From the NCBI GenBank assembly GCA_031258795.1, contig JAIRMI010000088.1:1-7657 (forward strand): 7,657 bases of DNA. Reading direction: 5' to 3'. The DNA is from Puniceicoccales bacterium. Lineage in GTDB: Bacteria; Verrucomicrobiota; Verrucomicrobiia; Opitutales; JAIRKQ01. Shown piece by piece: positions 6,348 through 7,657 of this stretch (position 1 is its first letter; each line of letters begins with the position of its first letter). A program made the position numbers and the translations under genes. A model generated the notes under the pieces. It saw only the letters and a program-made list of their open reading frames with translations, was not told the DNA's origin and searched no databases.

Positions 6348-7021
6348 AAGCTCCCGCTAGGCGATTTTTTAATCTTCCCCAGGAAGAGCTCTTTGAAAAG
6401 ATCTTTTTAATTGATGAGTCTCCCATTGAGTGGCTTGACAAGATTCCACTGGCGGTGAAATTTCTCGCCGCCAGGGATGAAATGTTAACAATTTTTCCCA
6501 AGAATTGCGATATTGGTAGCGATGTTTTCATCCACAAATCCGTTACTCTTCCCAGTGTGTGCGTGATTCGCGGGCCGTGCTACATCGGCGCTGGAACGAA
6601 GATCCGCCCCTTTGCATATGTACGTGAGAATTGTGTGATAGGCGGACGATGCCTGGTGGGCAATTCCACGGAAATAAAAAATTCCATTTTGCTCAGCGAT
6701 GTGCAAGTTCCTCATTTCAATTATGTGGGCGATTCCATCCTCGGCAATCATACCCATTTAGGGGCCGGCGCTATCCTGGCCAATTTGCGCTTGGATGGCA
6801 AGTTAATAAAAATTTTTGACGGCGAGGAAAAATTTGACACAAACCGGCGAAAATTTGGCGCCATAGTTGGCGATTACGGAGAAGTGGGCTGTAATTCAGT
6901 GCTAAACCCAGGCACGGTACTATCCTGTGGCAGCAAAATTGCTTCAAATATCAGCATTAAAGGCTTCATTGAAGAGAATTCCTTCGTTATGGATGGTAAT
7001 TGTTCCTCTCCTTTTTCCTGA
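6344..7021 (+). CDS. GlmU C-terminal-like left-handed beta-helix sugar-nucleotide acyltransferase
   Basis: A 225-residue protein of hexapeptide-repeat type. Residues 1-50 are a helical lead-in (FFNLPQEELFEKIF) that I do not recognise. From about residue 55 to 205, imperfect [LIV]-G-x4 turns (CDIGSD, CYIGAG, CVIGG, CLVG, ILGNHTHLGAG, YGEVGCNS) indicate a left-handed parallel beta helix, usually trimeric. The segment VPHFNYVGDSILG (122-134) aligns with the acetyltransferase active-site stretch of GlmU, where the His (here His124) acts as the base with acetyl-CoA. There is no N-terminal uridylyltransferase domain, so it is not a whole bifunctional GlmU. The likely role is N- or O-acetylation of an amino sugar or sugar phosphate for the envelope, but substrate and reaction are inferred. 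Such proteins are often annotated as UDP-N-acetylglucosamine diphosphorylase. The start overlaps the dnaJ stop by four bases (ATGA). The IS remnant begins within a few bases of its stop codon. Confidence 0.85.
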   Translation: MKAPARRFFNLPQEELFEKIFLIDESPIEWLDKIPLAVKFLAARDEMLTIFPKNCDIGSDVFIHKSVTLPSVCVIRGPCYIGAGTKIRPFAYVRENCVIGGRCLVGNSTEIKNSILLSDVQVPHFNYVGDSILGNHTHLGAGAILANLRLDGKLIKIFDGEEKFDTNRRKFGAIVGDYGEVGCNSVLNPGTVLSCGSKIASNISIKGFIEENSFVMDGNCSSPFS

Positions 7022-7061
7022 TTTACCTGGTGTCAGGACTCATAAGAATGAGTTTAACATT

Positions 7062-7247
7062 ATGATGGCAAACAGAAAGTCGAGATTTGACTATGATCAT
7101 AGGCTGATAAAAAAAGATTTTTGACGATTGAAACCGGACTTCCCGAAGTCGCGAGGGAAGCCATGGGTGAACGACCGGAGAGTGATCAGTGAAATAGTAT
7201 ACGTTCTACGCAATGGTTTGAAATGGGGATGCGCTCCGATGGAATAG
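7062..7247 (+). pseudogene. IS5-family transposase N-terminal fragment, copy 1
   Basis: An ATG at 7062 or 7065 begins MANRKSRFDYDHRLIKKDF and hits TGA at 7122-7124. Reading on in the same frame gives RLKPDFPKSRGKPWVNDRRV, then ISEIVYVLRNGLKWGCAPME and TAG at 7245-7247. This is the DUF4096-type N-terminal domain of IS427-group transposases, whose usual form is (L)x(D/E)xxFxRLKPxLP...GKPRVNDRRVISGIVYVLRNGLKWxxAP. The TGA replaces a residue between the F and RLKP, so it is a point nonsense mutation. Where Y-G-P-x-KTLYNRF should follow, the sequence jumps to a second N-terminal copy. Confidence 0.8.
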
Positions 7248-7248
7248 G

Positions 7249-7345
7249 TTGATAAAAGAAGAGGATTTTGGACGACTAAAGCCTGTATGGTCAGTACAAT
7301 ACATTCTATAACCGCATAACCTACAAGACGCTCTACAACCGCTTC
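7249..7345 (+). pseudogene. IS5-family transposase fragments, copy 2 (N-terminal motif fused to duplicated YNR motif)
   Basis: Frame from 7249 reads LIKEEDFGRLKP, a second version of the LIKKDF-RLKP segment in copy 1 that has kept a residue where copy 1 has a stop. After 7284 the frame shifts, and 7286-7345 reads YGQYNTFYNRITYKTLYNRF: two tandem versions of the YGPxKTLYNRF motif. The about 40 residues that should separate RLKP from YGP are missing. It then runs straight into another N-terminal module. Confidence 0.7.
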
Positions 7346-7349
7346 AAAA

Positions 7350-7657
7350 TCGCGTGGGAAACCGCGGGTGAACGACCGTAGAGTAATCGGTGTGATAGTG
7401 TACGTACTCCGTAACAGGTTGAAGGCCGGACGCAGTGAGGCATCCAAGACGCTCTACAACCGCTTCATTCGGTGGAGCAGGCTTGGGAGTGTTTACCAAA
7501 ATTTTGCAAAAGCTATCCAAGTGCAAGACGGAAATCCTGATGATGGACGCAACCCATTTAAAGGTTCACAGGACAGCGGCGAGTTACCGATTACCCGTTG
7601 ACAGGCAAAGGGTACGACACCCATTGGTTTCGGGAAGGATTGAGGCAACGGAGGACT
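7350..7657 (+). pseudogene. IS5-family transposase, copy 3 with two frameshifts and an internal deletion
   Basis: Frame 7350 reads SRGKPRVNDRRVIGVIVYVL, then RNRLKAGRSEASKTLYNRFI and RWSRLGSVYQNFAKAIQ; a GTG at 7368 could start this frame. Near 7524 homology switches frame to KTEILMMDATHLKVHRTAAS, whose Asp (7546-7548) corresponds to the first DDE catalytic residue. At 7595 it switches again to LTGKGYDTHWFREGLRQRRT, a C-terminal motif normally several dozen residues further on, so the middle of the catalytic domain with the second Asp is deleted. It is open at the window edge. Confidence 0.8.

Larger units (their letters stand above)
7026..7657 (+). mobile_element. Scrambled IS5-family (IS427-like) insertion sequence remnant, right end outside window
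   Basis: Starting about five bases after the previous stop, CTGGTGTCAGGACTCATAAG (7027-7046) resembles the left end of IS427-group elements as I remember them; this is not verified. It is followed by pieces of an IS5-family transposase in several frames. The order is: N-terminal module with stops (7062-7247), a second copy of the N-terminal motif (7249-7284), two tandem copies of a YxTxYNR motif (7286-7345), another N-terminal-to-middle module (7350-7524), the first catalytic Asp motif in a different frame (7525-7584), and a C-terminal motif in a third frame (7595-7657). The element has been duplicated internally and partly deleted and cannot make a full transposase. It continues beyond the window, so the right inverted repeat and target-site duplication are not visible. 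Confidence 0.85.

Noticed and set aside
7097..7526. Minus-strand frames of 60 and 116 codons across the right end
   Set aside because: They are antisense shadows of the IS5-family transposase fragments on the plus strand.

Overview
The window (about 7.7 kb, AT-rich between genes, moderate GC inside the housekeeping genes) looks like part of a bacterial chromosome. Chaperone genes grpE and dnaJ sit together without dnaK and are followed by a left-handed beta-helix sugar-nucleotide enzyme. From memory, this order is reminiscent of Verrucomicrobiota/Opitutae-type genomes. That placement is a guess, because no rRNA or other phylogenetic marker is present. A large effector-like protein and a shattered insertion sequence fit a host-associated bacterium undergoing genome decay, but this is also inference.

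Layout. Positions 1-248 hold no convincing gene; the first 57 bases could be the start of a minus-strand gene that runs off the edge. Positions 249-1223 (minus) encode a complete UDP-glucose 4-epimerase, GalE. A 214-bp spacer follows, with a perfect 10-bp inverted repeat. Positions 1438-3900 (minus) encode an 820-residue protein that I cannot name. It has a proline-rich, internally duplicated N-terminal half, an RKRRK-type basic cluster, a predicted coiled coil, and a C-terminal half with a Gln/Cys/His/Asn arrangement like papain-fold cysteine proteases. Positions 3901-4555 are a divergent, AT-rich intergenic region with no convincing protein gene beyond a possible 14-codon ORF.

Positions 4622-7021 (plus) form a tight operon: grpE, then dnaJ (8-bp overlap), then a GlmU-C-like hexapeptide-repeat transferase (ATGA overlap). 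GrpE and DnaJ are the nucleotide exchange factor and J-domain co-chaperone of DnaK, which must be encoded elsewhere. The third gene is probably translationally coupled and would act in UDP-GlcNAc or related sugar-nucleotide metabolism, a theme it loosely shares with galE.

From about 7026 to the right edge lies a scrambled IS5-family (IS427-like) transposase remnant. Its modules are duplicated, frameshifted and interrupted by stops, and it cannot encode an active transposase.

The most noteworthy item is the 820-residue protein: a candidate secreted cysteine-protease effector supported by motif spacing only, not by any database search.
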